A stretch of 64,000 bases of DNA from Achromobacter deleyi (GTDB taxonomy: Bacteria > Pseudomonadota > Gammaproteobacteria > Burkholderiales > Burkholderiaceae_B), in NCBI RefSeq assembly GCF_016127315.1, contig NZ_CP065997.1:5890001-5954000 (forward strand), written 5' to 3'. The notes below the pieces were generated by a model. That model did not search any database and was not told the origin of the DNA. It was given only the letters and a program-made list of their open reading frames with translations. Shown here piece by piece: positions 27,140 through 36,755 of the stretch (its first letter is position 1; each line of letters opens with the position of its first letter). The position numbers and the translations under genes are program-made.

Positions 27140-30100
27140 ATGTCTTATCCGGCCCATAACCACCGACAAGCCGCCGCCGACCCCGGCCGCCTGGCTCCCA
27201 GTCATTCCCCCGCGAGACTGCGCGCCACGGCTCATCTTTATGGTGTCGGGACCGTGCCCCTGGAAAGCGCCCGCGTGCTGGCAATCGGTTGCGGCGATGG
27301 CTCCGGCCTTCTCCCGTTCGCATTGGCCTATCCCCAGGCGCAGGCCGTCGGCATCGATGCGTCCGAGCTGCTGGTCGCCCAAGGCACTGCGGCAGCGCAA
27401 CGCCTGGGGATGGCCAACCTGACGCTGTATGTCGGCCAGGCGACCGATATCGGTACACAGCTAGGTCTCTTCGACTACGTCATCGTCACGGGTCTTTATA
27501 GTTACCTGCCCTCCGAGGCCGGGCAGGCGCTGCTGCAGGCATGCGGCCAGTTGCTGTCGCCGTGCGGCATCCTGTACCTGGACAGCCACGTGTATCCTGG
27601 CGCCAAATCCCTCGAAGTCGTACGCGACGCCATCCTGCTGCACGGCCATGCCGCACAGAACGACGCCGAGCTGCGCCAGGGCGCCATGGCGGCGCTGTCT
27701 CTGTTCAAGGAGGGCATGGCGGCAGCCAATCCGCATGGACCCACCCTAGCGGCAGCCGCCGCCAGATTCGAGCGTGCCCTAGCCCAGGGCGACACGCACG
27801 ACGGCGCCAACCCACTGGCCTGCAATCCCTGCTATTTCGTTGAACTGGCGAACGTGGCGGCACAGGCGGGGCTGGCCTATCTGGGCGATGCGCAACCGCT
27901 CAGCGAAATCCCCATGACATTCGGTCAGGGTGTCTCGCTCAACCACAGCCTGCTGGCCATGGGACAGCCGGCTACCGTTCGCCAGCAGTACCTCGATTTC
28001 GCCACGGGCCGGGCCTTTCGCCAATCCCTTTGGCTGCCCCAGGAGCGCGCCGGCGACGTGCTGGCCAAACCCGACCTAGCCCGCCTGCGCGACCTGCGCT
28101 TTGCCGCGGGTATGATCCGATTGGCTCCGAACGGCCAGGAACTGGGCACCGTCCATATCAACCACCTGGGCCGCGCCCTGATCACGCAAGACGCCGACGT
28201 GGTCACCGTGGTCGAGACCCTGGCCCACGCCTGGCCTGGCTCGATACCCTACAGCACCCTGCTGGCGGTCCTGCTGCACAAGAACCAGAGCGACGACGCC
28301 GTGACCAGAAAGACGCTGGATCGCGTGCTTCAGACGTTGATGGAAAACGATCTGGTGCATTACTGCCTCGATCGCGGCCCCTACGAGCCCGAAACGGGCA
28401 TGCCGGTGCGTCCGTTGGCGTTTCTCGTTGACCCGCCTCCGGCGGACGGGGCCGCGCTGCCCCGCTTCAATCTGTGGCATGAACCCACTAATTACCTCCC
28501 TTCGCCGGCCCAGGCCGCAATCCTGAACGACCTGGCGGCCGGCCGCCTGCCAGGCGAAGCCGCCGCGGATGACTCGCCAGCCGAACCGTCGGAAGTGGGC
28601 GAAACGCTGGCATTGCTCAAGCGCTATGCGCTGGCGCAGGGCGATGCCAAAGCCTGGGCCGACTTGCTGCGCCGCACGCTGAAAGCGGCAGGAGAAAGCT
28701 ATATGCCGCTGGCTGGCCTGTATGTCAGCGCCCTGGCAAGCTTGAGCCTGAATGCCCAAGTATTGACGGCAAGCGGACATCAGACCAATCCAGGCCCAGC
28801 CATCGCGCCGCAGGTCAAGCGGATGCACGAGCTGATGGTGCAAAGAGCCTACGCAGAAGCTGAGCCCGTGGCGCGCCAGTTGACAAAGGTAGCGCCGCGT
28901 TTCTGGGACGCCTGGGAAGCCCTAGCCGTTTCCCTGTTCAGCACGTTCCGTACCCCCAAGGCCCTGCAACCCGCCTTGACCATGCTGGACCTGGCGCCCG
29001 CGGATTCCCAGAGCCATATCGTGTTGGCCGCCATACTGGCGCAACTGGGCCGCACCTCCGAAGCGATCGCGGTTGGCCGCCGCGCCGTCGAGCTGGGTCC
29101 TCGGAATGCCGAGGCGCACGCCATCCTGGCGGATGCCCTGGCTGCCGAGCGACGCCACAAGGAAGCCCAGGCTAGCAACCTGACGGCCATCGCCCTTGAC
29201 CCCAAACAACGCAAAGCCCGCATCAACCTCTGCAAAGCCTACATCGATGCCGGCGAGGTGTCCCTGGCCGAACAGGCGGCCCGCGAAGCCGTCGCGATAT
29301 TCCCGACGGACGCCATTGTCCGCAACAACCTGTTGTTCGCCCTTAACTACTCGCACGAACGCACGGCCGAAGAGGTGTTCCAGGCCTACCAGGAATGCGA
29401 CCGCCAGCTGTTCCAGCCCTTGCGCAACAAGTGGCGGCCGCATACCAATCCCAGGCATGCCGACCGCAAGCTGAAGATCGGCTACGTTTCGCCTGATTTC
29501 AGGAAGCACTCCGGCAACAACTTCGTCGAACTGGTCTTCGCCCATCACGACCGGCAGGCATTCGAACTGACCGCCTACGCCGAGCTATTGGTCGAGGACG
29601 AGGTGACCGAACGCTTCAAGGCATACTTCGATCACTGGACGTCCACGGCGGGGCTAACCGACGCAAAGCTCGCGGAAAAGATCCGCGACGACGGAATAGA
29701 CATCCTCATCGACCTGGCGGGACACACTCAAGGCAACCGGCTTGGTGCCTTCGCCCGCAAGCCGGCGCCGGTATCGCTGACCTGGATGGGCTACGGCTAC
29801 ACCACCGGCCTCTCGGCGATCGACTACATCGTGATGGACGAAACCATGGCGCCAGCCGGCAGCGACACGCTGTTTTCCGAGAAGGTCTGGCGCCTGTCGA
29901 CTGCGGGCGCCTATCGGCCCATCGCCACCATGGGAGAGGTCAGCGAGCTTCCCGCCCTGTCCACGGATTGCGTCACTTTCGGCACCCTTTCGCGCGCCAT
30001 TCGCATTAACGAACGGACGATCCGCACCTGGGCCGCCATCCTGCAACGGCTACCCCATGCCCGCCTGGTGGTTGACAGCGGCAGCTACCAGGATGCAGCG

Positions 30101-30547
30101 ATGTGCGAAGCCTTGGTCACCGAGTTCGAAGCCAGGGGCGTCTGCCGCAACCGGCTGTCGATCGGGTTCCACAGCCCTCCCTGGGATGTCTTGCGGCAAA
30201 TCGACATCGGGCTGGACTGCTTCCCCCACAATTCCGGAACGACCCTGATGGAGTCCATCTACATGGGGGTGCCTTATGTGTCGCTTGCGGACAGGCCCAG
30301 CGTGGGCCGGCTGGGTGGCTCCATCCTGAAATCGGTCGGCCTTGCCCACCTGATCTGTGCCACCGAGGAAGAGTACGTGGAAAAGGCAATCGCGCTGGCC
30401 AGCGACCTGCCGGCGCTGGCCGATATCCGCCGGGGCCTGCGCCAGGCGGCGCGCGACAGCGTCTTGATGGACGAAGCCGGTTTCACGCGGGAATTCGAAA
30501 TGGGACTGAAGAAAATGTACAGCCAATGGTGTGAGGAACAAGCATGA
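27140..30547 (+). CDS. Fused methyltransferase-TPR-OGT/SPINDLY-type protein glycosyltransferase (1135 aa)
   Basis: Probably the flagellin O-glycosyltransferase. Residues about 25-150 are a SAM-methyltransferase fold with [20 protein letters not shown] (motif I). Residues about 200-430 match the methyltransferase partner domain ([20 protein letters not shown]). Both are paralogous to the gene at 23305, but several positions differ (YPGWK there, YPGAK here). Residues about 565-730 are TPR repeats ([20 protein letters not shown]). Residues about 777-1130 are a GT41 OGT domain: [16 protein letters not shown] with His790, [19 protein letters not shown], and [20 protein letters not shown]. The position equivalent to the OGT donor-contact Lys appears to be Arg (SRAIRIN). 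It overlaps rfbF by 4 bp. Targeting flagellin is inferred from adjacency to fliC. Confidence 0.85.
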   Translation: MSYPAHNHRQAAADPGRLAPSHSPARLRATAHLYGVGTVPLESARVLAIGCGDGSGLLPFALAYPQAQAVGIDASELLVAQGTAAAQRLGMANLTLYVGQATDIGTQLGLFDYVIVTGLYSYLPSEAGQALLQACGQLLSPCGILYLDSHVYPGAKSLEVVRDAILLHGHAAQNDAELRQGAMAALSLFKEGMAAANPHGPTLAAAAARFERALAQGDTHDGANPLACNPCYFVELANVAAQAGLAYLGDAQPLSEIPMTFGQGVSLNHSLLAMGQPATVRQQYLDFATGRAFRQSLWLPQERAGDVLAKPDLARLRDLRFAAGMIRLAPNGQELGTVHINHLGRALITQDADVVTVVETLAHAWPGSIPYSTLLAVLLHKNQSDDAVTRKTLDRVLQTLMENDLVHYCLDRGPYEPETGMPVRPLAFLVDPPPADGAALPRFNLWHEPTNYLPSPAQAAILNDLAAGRLPGEAAADDSPAEPSEVGETLALLKRYALAQGDAKAWADLLRRTLKAAGESYMPLAGLYVSALASLSLNAQVLTASGHQTNPGPAIAPQVKRMHELMVQRAYAEAEPVARQLTKVAPRFWDAWEALAVSLFSTFRTPKALQPALTMLDLAPADSQSHIVLAAILAQLGRTSEAIAVGRRAVELGPRNAEAHAILADALAAERRHKEAQASNLTAIALDPKQRKARINLCKAYIDAGEVSLAEQAAREAVAIFPTDAIVRNNLLFALNYSHERTAEEVFQAYQECDRQLFQPLRNKWRPHTNPRHADRKLKIGYVSPDFRKHSGNNFVELVFAHHDRQAFELTAYAELLVEDEVTERFKAYFDHWTSTAGLTDAKLAEKIRDDGIDILIDLAGHTQGNRLGAFARKPAPVSLTWMGYGYTTGLSAIDYIVMDETMAPAGSDTLFSEKVWRLSTAGAYRPIATMGEVSELPALSTDCVTFGTLSRAIRINERTIRTWAAILQRLPHARLVVDSGSYQDAAMCEALVTEFEARGVCRNRLSIGFHSPPWDVLRQIDIGLDCFPHNSGTTLMESIYMGVPYVSLADRPSVGRLGGSILKSVGLAHLICATEEEYVEKAIALASDLPALADIRRGLRQAARDSVLMDEAGFTREFEMGLKKMYSQWCEEQA

Positions 30548-31317
30548 AGGCCGTCATCCTCGCGGGCGGACTGGGCACTCGCATCTCGGAAGAGACGCAG
30601 GCACGCCCCAAGCCGATGATCGAAATCGGTGGCCGCCCGATCCTGTGGCACATCATGAAGTCCTATTCAGTCCACGGCGTGAACGACTTCGTGATCTGCT
30701 GCGGCTATAAGGGCTACATGATCAAGGAGTATTTCGCCAATTATTTCCTGCATATGTCCGACGTGACGTTCGACATGGCCGACAACCGCATGGAGGTGCA
30801 CCAACGCAAGGCCGAGCCCTGGCGGGTGACGCTGGTGGACACTGGCGAAACCACCATGACCGGCGGACGCCTCAAGCGCGTAGCGGATTACGTGAAGGAA
30901 GAAGAGGCCTTCTGCTTCACCTACGGCGATGGCGTGTCGGACGTCGATATCAGCGCCTTGATCGCCTTCCATCGCCGACATGGCAAGGCGGCCACGGTGA
31001 CCGCGGTGCAGCCGCCTGGACGCTACGGCGCGTTGCGGCGCGAGGGTGACATGGTGACCGGTTTCACCGAAAAGCCGCGCGGCGATGGCGGCCTCATCAA
31101 TGGCGGCTTTTTCGTACTGTCGCCGAGCGTGCTGTCGCTGATCCAGAATGATGATATGCCTTGGGAAGCGGTGCCACTGGAAACCCTCAGCCGCAATGGC
31201 GAGCTGCAGGCCTACGAGCACCTGGGGTTCTGGCAACCCATGGATACGCTGCGCGACAAGAACCAGCTGGAGGCCTTGTGGGCACAGGGAAATCCGCCAT
31301 GGAAGAAATGGGCGTAA
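30544..31317 (+). CDS. rfbF: Glucose-1-phosphate cytidylyltransferase
   Basis: 257 residues, the family length. [18 protein letters not shown] is the nucleotidyltransferase signature, followed by [31 protein letters not shown] and [15 protein letters not shown] are typical of RfbF/AscA rather than RmlA. It makes CDP-glucose from CTP and glucose-1-phosphate, the first committed step to CDP-linked deoxysugars. Its ATG overlaps the OGT stop (ATGA) and it overlaps rfbG by about 19 bases, so translation is coupled along the row. Confidence 0.94.
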   Translation: MKAVILAGGLGTRISEETQARPKPMIEIGGRPILWHIMKSYSVHGVNDFVICCGYKGYMIKEYFANYFLHMSDVTFDMADNRMEVHQRKAEPWRVTLVDTGETTMTGGRLKRVADYVKEEEAFCFTYGDGVSDVDISALIAFHRRHGKAATVTAVQPPGRYGALRREGDMVTGFTEKPRGDGGLINGGFFVLSPSVLSLIQNDDMPWEAVPLETLSRNGELQAYEHLGFWQPMDTLRDKNQLEALWAQGNPPWKKWA

Positions 31318-32396
31318 GGCAATTCCACGGAGCCTATGAGGGCACCCGGGTACTGCTCACCGGCCACACCGGCTTCAAGGGAAGCTGGCTGGCCGCTTGG
31401 CTGGCCCAATTGGGCTCGCAGGTGACTGGCCTGTCCCTGGCACAGCTCGACGAGCCCAATCACTGGACACAGCTGGGCGACTGCGCGGTCGACTGGCGCG
31501 GCGACATACGCCACCCCGGCACCGTGGCCGACGCGATCGCGCAGGCCCGGCCCGAGATCGTCTTCCACCTTGCCGCCCAGACACTGGTGCGCCAATCTTA
31601 TGGAGCGCCGCTGGACAGCTGGTCCACCAACGTCATGGGCACGGCCAACGTGCTGGAGGCGTGCCGCCGCACGCCCAGCGTGCGCGCGGTGGTCATCGTA
31701 ACCACCGACAAGGTCTATGCCAACCGGGAATGGCACTGGGGCTACCGCGAGAACGACACGCTGGGTGGGCATGATCCGTACAGCGCCTCCAAGGCGGCCT
31801 GCGAAATCCTGGTGCATAGCTATCGCAAGTCATTCTGGCAAACGGCTCCCTCCGTGCTGGTGGCCTCGGCGCGCGCTGGCAATGTCATTGGCGGGGGCGA
31901 CTGGGCACAGGATCGCCTAGTACCGGATCTGGTCCGGGCGATTCGCCAGAAGCAGCCGCTGGAAATCCGCTCACCGGCGTCGACGCGGCCATGGCAGCAC
32001 GTACTCGATTGCCTGGCCGGCTACCTGATGCTCGGCCAGCAACTGCTGGCGGGCAACGCGACGTTCGCGGACAGCTGGAACTTCGGGCCCACGTCGCAGG
32101 ACAACCGCAGCGTGGCCGAACTGCTAGGCATGCTGAACGGCTATTGGCCTGAGCTGAAATGGAACGCACGGCCCCCCGCCGAAGCCTTGCACGAAGCCAC
32201 CCTGCTTCTGCTCGACTGCGCCAAGGCGCACAACATCCTGGGCTGGCGGCCAGTCCTGCCGCTGCATGATGCCGTGGCGATGACGGCCAACTGGTACCGC
32301 CATCATCACCAAACCGGCCAATCCCTGGCGCGGGAACAACTGCGCCAGTATGTAACACGGGCGGCAGTAGCCGGCAGCGCGTGGGTGCAAGGGTGA
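31299..32396 (+). CDS. rfbG: CDP-glucose 4,6-dehydratase
   Basis: 365 residues from the ATG at 31299, chosen for the AGGGA eight bases upstream and the family length. [20 protein letters not shown] is the NAD-binding loop, and the [10 protein letters not shown] form is diagnostic for RfbG. The catalytic Tyr-Lys pair lies in [11 protein letters not shown], with [14 protein letters not shown] upstream. It makes CDP-4-keto-6-deoxy-D-glucose from the RfbF product. Later genes in the row can act on that 4-keto sugar. The upstream start at 31161 would lie wholly inside rfbF. Confidence 0.94.
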   Translation: MEEMGVRQFHGAYEGTRVLLTGHTGFKGSWLAAWLAQLGSQVTGLSLAQLDEPNHWTQLGDCAVDWRGDIRHPGTVADAIAQARPEIVFHLAAQTLVRQSYGAPLDSWSTNVMGTANVLEACRRTPSVRAVVIVTTDKVYANREWHWGYRENDTLGGHDPYSASKAACEILVHSYRKSFWQTAPSVLVASARAGNVIGGGDWAQDRLVPDLVRAIRQKQPLEIRSPASTRPWQHVLDCLAGYLMLGQQLLAGNATFADSWNFGPTSQDNRSVAELLGMLNGYWPELKWNARPPAEALHEATLLLLDCAKAHNILGWRPVLPLHDAVAMTANWYRHHHQTGQSLAREQLRQYVTRAAVAGSAWVQG

Positions 32397-32944
32397 ACGT
32401 ACGCCCCACCCCCATCGCCGGCGCCGTCGTCGTCGAGACGCGCCCCCATCAGGATGCGCGCGGCGCGTTCACCCGCCTCTTTTGTGCCGACGCGCTCAGT
32501 GCCGTGATCGGGTCGCGCCACATCGTGCAGATAAACCAGTCGCGGACCCTGCATGCGGGCGCCGTGCGCGGCATGCACTTCCAGCGCCCGCCGCATGCTG
32601 AAATGAAGCTGGTGCGCTGCATTCGCGGCCGGGTCTGGGACGTGGTCGTGGACCTGCGCACGGGCTCGCCGACCTTCCTGCATTGGCATGCGCAGGAACT
32701 AGACGCGGAATCCGCTCGCATGCTGGTGATTCCAGAAGGCTGCGCGCATGGCTTCCAGGTGCTTGAGGCCAATAGCGAATTGCTCTACCTGCACACGGCG
32801 TACTACACGCCGTCGGCCGAAGCCGGAGTACGCCACGATGATCCCAGGCTGGGCATCCGCTGGCCGCTGGCCGCCACCGATCTTTCCTCCCGGGACCAGG
32901 CCCACGCCCCGCTGTCCGATGATTTCGCAGGAATCCAAGTATGA
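32393..32944 (+). CDS. RmlC-like NDP-4-keto-sugar 3,5-epimerase (GTG start)
   Basis: About 183 residues. The start was set at the GTG at 32393, which overlaps the rfbG stop as GTGA, the pattern used repeatedly in this operon; a GTG at 32381 is the alternative. The cupin core has the catalytic His in VRGMHFQRPPHAEMKL and the Tyr in LYLHTAYYTPSAE, both as in RmlC. EGCAHGFQVLEANSELLY is also typical. It probably epimerises C3 and/or C5 of the CDP-4-keto-6-deoxyhexose made by RfbG. Whether it acts at one or both carbons cannot be read from sequence. Confidence 0.87.
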   Translation: MNVRPTPIAGAVVVETRPHQDARGAFTRLFCADALSAVIGSRHIVQINQSRTLHAGAVRGMHFQRPPHAEMKLVRCIRGRVWDVVVDLRTGSPTFLHWHAQELDAESARMLVIPEGCAHGFQVLEANSELLYLHTAYYTPSAEAGVRHDDPRLGIRWPLAATDLSSRDQAHAPLSDDFAGIQV

Positions 32945-34164
32945 AATGCCGTCATTGCGCAACCCCCTTGCGGCTGACGCTCGTCGACCTGGGCACGGCG
33001 CCGCCCTCGAACGCCTATCTTTCCGAGGCAAGCCTGTCCCGCCCAGAGGCTTTCTACCCCTTGAAGGTGCGCGTCTGTGACGCCTGCTGGCTGGCGCAGA
33101 CCGAGGACTACACTGAGGCCGACGCGCTGTTCACGCAGGACTACGCCTACTTCTCATCCACCTCGGCAAGCTGGCTGGAGCATGCCCGGCGCTACAGCGA
33201 AATGGCCACCGAACGGTTTCGCCTGAACGGCGAAAGTCTGGTGGTGGAGCTGGCCTCCAACGATGGCTACCTACTCAGGAACTTCGTGGCGTCGGGCATC
33301 CCTTGCCTTGGGGTCGAGCCCACCGGCAGCACCGCCGACGCCGCGCAGGCGCTTGGCATCCCGGTGCTGCGGGAGTTCTTCAACGAACCGCTGGGCCGCC
33401 AGTTACATGCACAGGGCAAGGCGGCCGACCTGATCATCGGCAACAACGTCTATGCGCACGTGCCGGACATCAATGACTTCACGCGCGGCATGAAAGCGCT
33501 GTTGAACTGTGGCGGCACGATCACGCTGGAGTTCCCGCACCTGCTGCGTCTGCTGGCCCATACCCAGTTCGACACCATCTACCACGAGCATTTCTCGTAC
33601 CTGTCGCTGTACGCGGTCAGCCGCATCTTCGCCAGTTGCGACCTGCGCGTCACCGACGTCGAGGAACTGCCGACCCATGGCGGCAGCCTTCGCATCTATG
33701 GCTGCCACGCTGCCGACGGCCGCACCGACAGCCCCGCGGTCGAGCGTGTCCTGCGGGCCGAGCGTGACGCCGGTCTGCAGTCGCCGTCGGTCTACCAGGC
33801 CTTCCAGGCACGGGTGGACGAGATAAAGAACGGCTTCGTCGACTTCCTGATCCGGCAGCGGCGAGCCGGCAAGACCGTTGCCGCCTACGGCGCCGCCGCC
33901 AAGGGCAACACATTGCTGAACTATGCCGGCGTCAAACCGGACCTGCTGCCGCTGGTGTGCGACGCCGCCCCCTACAAGCAGGGCAAGTACCTGCCGGGCA
34001 GCCGCATTCCGATCCATGCCCCGGAAAAACTGAAAGAGTCCCGACCCGACTACGTGGTGGTGTTCCCGTGGAACATCATCGAGGAAGTGATGCAGCAGAA
34101 CCAACACGTCCGGGATTGGGGTGGAAAGTTCGTCACGGCCGTTCCCACCCTGGAAATACGATGA
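32941..34164 (+). CDS. NDP-sugar C-methyltransferase (TylC3/TcaB9 type)
   Basis: 407 residues. The N-terminal zinc-binding module has CRHC and CDACWLAQ. The SAM domain follows (VVELASNDGYLLRNFVASGI, IGNNVYAHVPDI). The C-terminal family module contains TIYHEHFSYLSLYAVSRIF, whose Tyr and His residues are catalytic in TcaB9-like enzymes, and AYGAAAKGNTLLNYAG. Such enzymes add a methyl group to C3 of NDP-4-keto-deoxysugars, making branched-chain sugars. Directly after RfbF, RfbG and the epimerase, the natural substrate is a CDP-4-keto-6-deoxyhexose. It overlaps both neighbours by ATGA. Confidence 0.88.
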   Translation: MKCRHCATPLRLTLVDLGTAPPSNAYLSEASLSRPEAFYPLKVRVCDACWLAQTEDYTEADALFTQDYAYFSSTSASWLEHARRYSEMATERFRLNGESLVVELASNDGYLLRNFVASGIPCLGVEPTGSTADAAQALGIPVLREFFNEPLGRQLHAQGKAADLIIGNNVYAHVPDINDFTRGMKALLNCGGTITLEFPHLLRLLAHTQFDTIYHEHFSYLSLYAVSRIFASCDLRVTDVEELPTHGGSLRIYGCHAADGRTDSPAVERVLRAERDAGLQSPSVYQAFQARVDEIKNGFVDFLIRQRRAGKTVAAYGAAAKGNTLLNYAGVKPDLLPLVCDAAPYKQGKYLPGSRIPIHAPEKLKESRPDYVVVFPWNIIEEVMQQNQHVRDWGGKFVTAVPTLEIR

Positions 34165-35282
34165 GCGCACGGATCCACTACACCAAGCCGTCGATCACCG
34201 ACCTTGAGGTCGAATTCGCCACGGACGCCGCGCGCCATGGCTGGGGCGAGCGCTGTTACGAATACCTGGGACGTTTCGAGCAGGGCTTCCGCCACCACAT
34301 CGGCTCGGGCCACGCCATCGCCACCTCAAGTTGCACGGGCGCCCTGCATATCGGCATGGCCGCCCTGGGAATCGGCCCGGGCGACGAGGTAATCATGGCC
34401 GACACGAACTGGATCGCCAGCGCCGCGCCGGTCGTGCACCTCGGCGCCAGGCCGGTCTTCGTCGACATCCTGCCCGACTCATGGTGCATCGATCCGGAAC
34501 AGGCCGAAGCGGCGATCACGCCTCGTACCAAGGCGATCCTTGCGGTCCACCTGTACGGCAACCTGTGCGACATGGACCGACTGCTGGCCATTGGCGAGCG
34601 TCATGGCATCCCCGTTATCGAGGATGCCGCTGAGGCCATCGGCTCGTCCTACCATGGCAAGCGTGCCGGTAGCATGGGCGTGTTCGGCGCATTCTCCTTC
34701 CATGGCACCAAGACCCTGACAACCGGCGAAGGCGGGATGTTCGTCACCTGCGATCCCACGCTGTACGAAACGGCCGCCACCTTGTCCAACCATGGGCGCC
34801 ATGCCAAACAGACCAAGCAATTCTGGCCCGATCTGCTTGGCTTCAAATACAAGATGTCGAACATCCAGGCAGCAATCGGCTGCGCCCAGCTCGAGCGCAT
34901 CGACGAACTTATCGCCGGCAAGCGTCGGATATTCGAATCCTATCGCGACGCCTTGGGCGGCATCCCGGGCGTCGTTCTGAATCCCGAAGCGGAAGGGACG
35001 CGCAATGGCTATTGGATGCCGACCGTGGTGCTTGACCGCTCGCTCGGGATTTCCCGCGAACACCTGCAGGCCGCGCTCAATCCGGAGGGCATCGATGCGC
35101 GCGTGTTCTTCCATCCCCTGTCGAGCCTGCCGATGTTCGAGGCCTGCCCACGCAACGTCAACGCCTACGACATCCCGCAGCGCGCGATCAACCTGCCGAG
35201 CTATCACGACATGACCGCCTCGGATCTGGATCGCGTCATTGGGACGATCCGACGGCTATTGGGGGAACCCGTCCATGGCTGA
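34161..35282 (+). CDS. DegT/DnrJ/EryC1 sugar aminotransferase (PLP)
   Basis: 373 residues. TSSCTGALHIGMAALGIGPG, DTNWIASAAPVVHLGARPVF and VIEDAAEAIGSS are family blocks. The PLP-binding Lys is present in SFHGTKTLTTGEGG, which resembles perosamine/viosamine-type 4-aminotransferases. RfbH, the CDP-sugar 3-dehydrase that often follows RfbFG, has His there instead of Lys, so I do not call it RfbH. It likely puts an amino group on C4 of the CDP-4-keto sugar. It overlaps the C-methyltransferase gene by 4 bp and the WbqC-like gene by 8 bp. Confidence 0.88.
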   Translation: MSARIHYTKPSITDLEVEFATDAARHGWGERCYEYLGRFEQGFRHHIGSGHAIATSSCTGALHIGMAALGIGPGDEVIMADTNWIASAAPVVHLGARPVFVDILPDSWCIDPEQAEAAITPRTKAILAVHLYGNLCDMDRLLAIGERHGIPVIEDAAEAIGSSYHGKRAGSMGVFGAFSFHGTKTLTTGEGGMFVTCDPTLYETAATLSNHGRHAKQTKQFWPDLLGFKYKMSNIQAAIGCAQLERIDELIAGKRRIFESYRDALGGIPGVVLNPEAEGTRNGYWMPTVVLDRSLGISREHLQAALNPEGIDARVFFHPLSSLPMFEACPRNVNAYDIPQRAINLPSYHDMTASDLDRVIGTIRRLLGEPVHG

Positions 35283-36030
35283 CAGCCGGACCCTCTGCCT
35301 GGTCATTTCGCAGCCCATGTATTTCCCTTGGGTGGGAATGCTCGAACAGATCCGGCTCGCCGACCATTTTGTCTATTACGACGATGTTCAGTTTTCACGC
35401 GGCGGTTTTTCCAATCGCGTGCAGATCAAGACCCGGAATGGCATTCGCTGGCTGACGGTGCCACTGGCCGACCAGAAACTCGGACAGCTGATCAACGAAG
35501 TCCGGATCGACGACCGGTTCGATTGGCGGCGCAGCCACGTCGACCAATTGAAGCAGGCCTACGACGGCGCACCATTCCGGTCGGAGATGCTCAGCGTGGT
35601 GGACCAAGTGTTTTCGACGCCGCATCAAACCCTTGCCGACCTGGCGCAGGCGTCGATGGACGCCCTGGTCCGCTATTACCCACAGCTTGGCGCGCGCAAG
35701 CCCTTCACGGTTTCCTCGACGCTCGACACTCCAGGCGCCAGCACGCAACGGGTGATCGACCTTTGCCTTGCCCTGCGGGCCGATCATTACCTAACAGGCC
35801 ACGGCGCGCGCCATTATCTCGACCACCAGGCTTTCGAAGCCCGTGGTATCGCGGTGTCGTACATCAAGTACGGCACCCCGCCCTATCCCCAGTTGCATGG
35901 CGAATTCACGCCCTACGTCAGTGCCTTGGATCTGATTGCGAATTGCGGTCCGGAGGGCATCGCGAATATCGGCGGCCAACCCCTCGCCTGGCGCGACTTT
36001 CTCTCCACGCCGGCGCCGGCCGCGACTTGA
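35275..36030 (+). CDS. WbqC-like family protein
   Basis: 251 residues from the ATG at 35275 (GGGGGAA eight bases upstream). SQPMYFPWVGMLEQIRLADH, FVYYDDVQFSRGGFSNRVQI and WLTVPLADQ are the WbqC family signature. The family is common in O-antigen and flagellin-modification clusters, next to aminosugar genes. Its biochemical role is not settled to my knowledge. By context it may help acylate or condense a group onto the sugar amine produced by the preceding aminotransferase. No membrane segment is visible. Confidence 0.82.
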   Translation: MADSRTLCLVISQPMYFPWVGMLEQIRLADHFVYYDDVQFSRGGFSNRVQIKTRNGIRWLTVPLADQKLGQLINEVRIDDRFDWRRSHVDQLKQAYDGAPFRSEMLSVVDQVFSTPHQTLADLAQASMDALVRYYPQLGARKPFTVSSTLDTPGASTQRVIDLCLALRADHYLTGHGARHYLDHQAFEARGIAVSYIKYGTPPYPQLHGEFTPYVSALDLIANCGPEGIANIGGQPLAWRDFLSTPAPAAT

Positions 36031-36032
36031 AC

Positions 36033-36755
36033 ATGAAACCCGACCTGAACGCCGTCTCTTCGGAATACCGCCCCAACGGCGCGACCGAAATCGAAAACAA
36101 TCTGGTGCTGAACTGGTACCCACGCAGGATCATCGATCGCTTCAAGCATGCCGATTCGCTGCTGGAATTGGGCCTGGGCCACGGCTATACATCGCGGATA
36201 TTCGCACAGGCGAGCAACCGTCACGTCATCCTGGATGGCGCCAGCGTGGTGATCGAACAGTTTCGCCAGAACACGCCGGATTTTTCCGGCGAGATCATCG
36301 AGACCTATTTTGAGGACTACGCCTCGGACGAACAATTCGATGTCATCGTCATGGGCTTCATCCTTGAACACGTGGAAGACCCCGACCTCATCCTGAGCCG
36401 CTACCGGCGCTTTCTGAAGCCTGGCGGGAAAATGTATGTGGCCGTGCCGAATGCGAAATCCATGAATCGGCGCCTCGGGCTGGAACTCGGGTTGATCGAC
36501 GACATCTACAGCCTCAATGCCAACGACATCGCGCTGGGACACGTGCGACAGTATTGCCGCGATACATTGACCGCCGCCGTGCGCCAAGCCGGCTACCGTA
36601 TCACGTACGAGGAAGGCATCTACCTGAAACCGCTGCCGCTGGCCGTGCTCAAGACCATGGACGACTTCGATGCGAACCTGCAGGCGATGTTGCGGGTGGG
36701 CGTCGATTTTCCCGATCTGTGCGTCGCACTGCTCATGGAACTGGAGCTGCAATGA
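36033..36755 (+). CDS. Class I SAM-dependent methyltransferase (sugar or acyl modification)
   Basis: 240 residues from the ATG at 36033. Motif I is LLELGLGHGYTSRIFAQ, the acidic residue lies in VILDGASVV, and FDVIVMGFILEHVEDPDLIL with FLKPGGKMYVAVPNAKSMN is the post-motif I region. The C-terminus has a helical cap (ALLMELELQ end). It belongs to the UbiG/Methyltransf_23 type, so the accepting atom is not determined. The gene sits 2 bp after the WbqC-like gene and overlaps the ATP-grasp gene by ATGA, so it should act on the same glycan. Confidence 0.85.
   Translation: MKPDLNAVSSEYRPNGATEIENNLVLNWYPRRIIDRFKHADSLLELGLGHGYTSRIFAQASNRHVILDGASVVIEQFRQNTPDFSGEIIETYFEDYASDEQFDVIVMGFILEHVEDPDLILSRYRRFLKPGGKMYVAVPNAKSMNRRLGLELGLIDDIYSLNANDIALGHVRQYCRDTLTAAVRQAGYRITYEEGIYLKPLPLAVLKTMDDFDANLQAMLRVGVDFPDLCVALLMELELQ

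Noticed and set aside
34161..35282. Identity as RfbH (CDP-4-keto-6-deoxyglucose 3-dehydrase)
   Set aside because: RfbH often follows RfbFG but has His in place of the PLP Lys. This protein has the Lys in HGTKTLTTGEGG and so is a normal aminotransferase.
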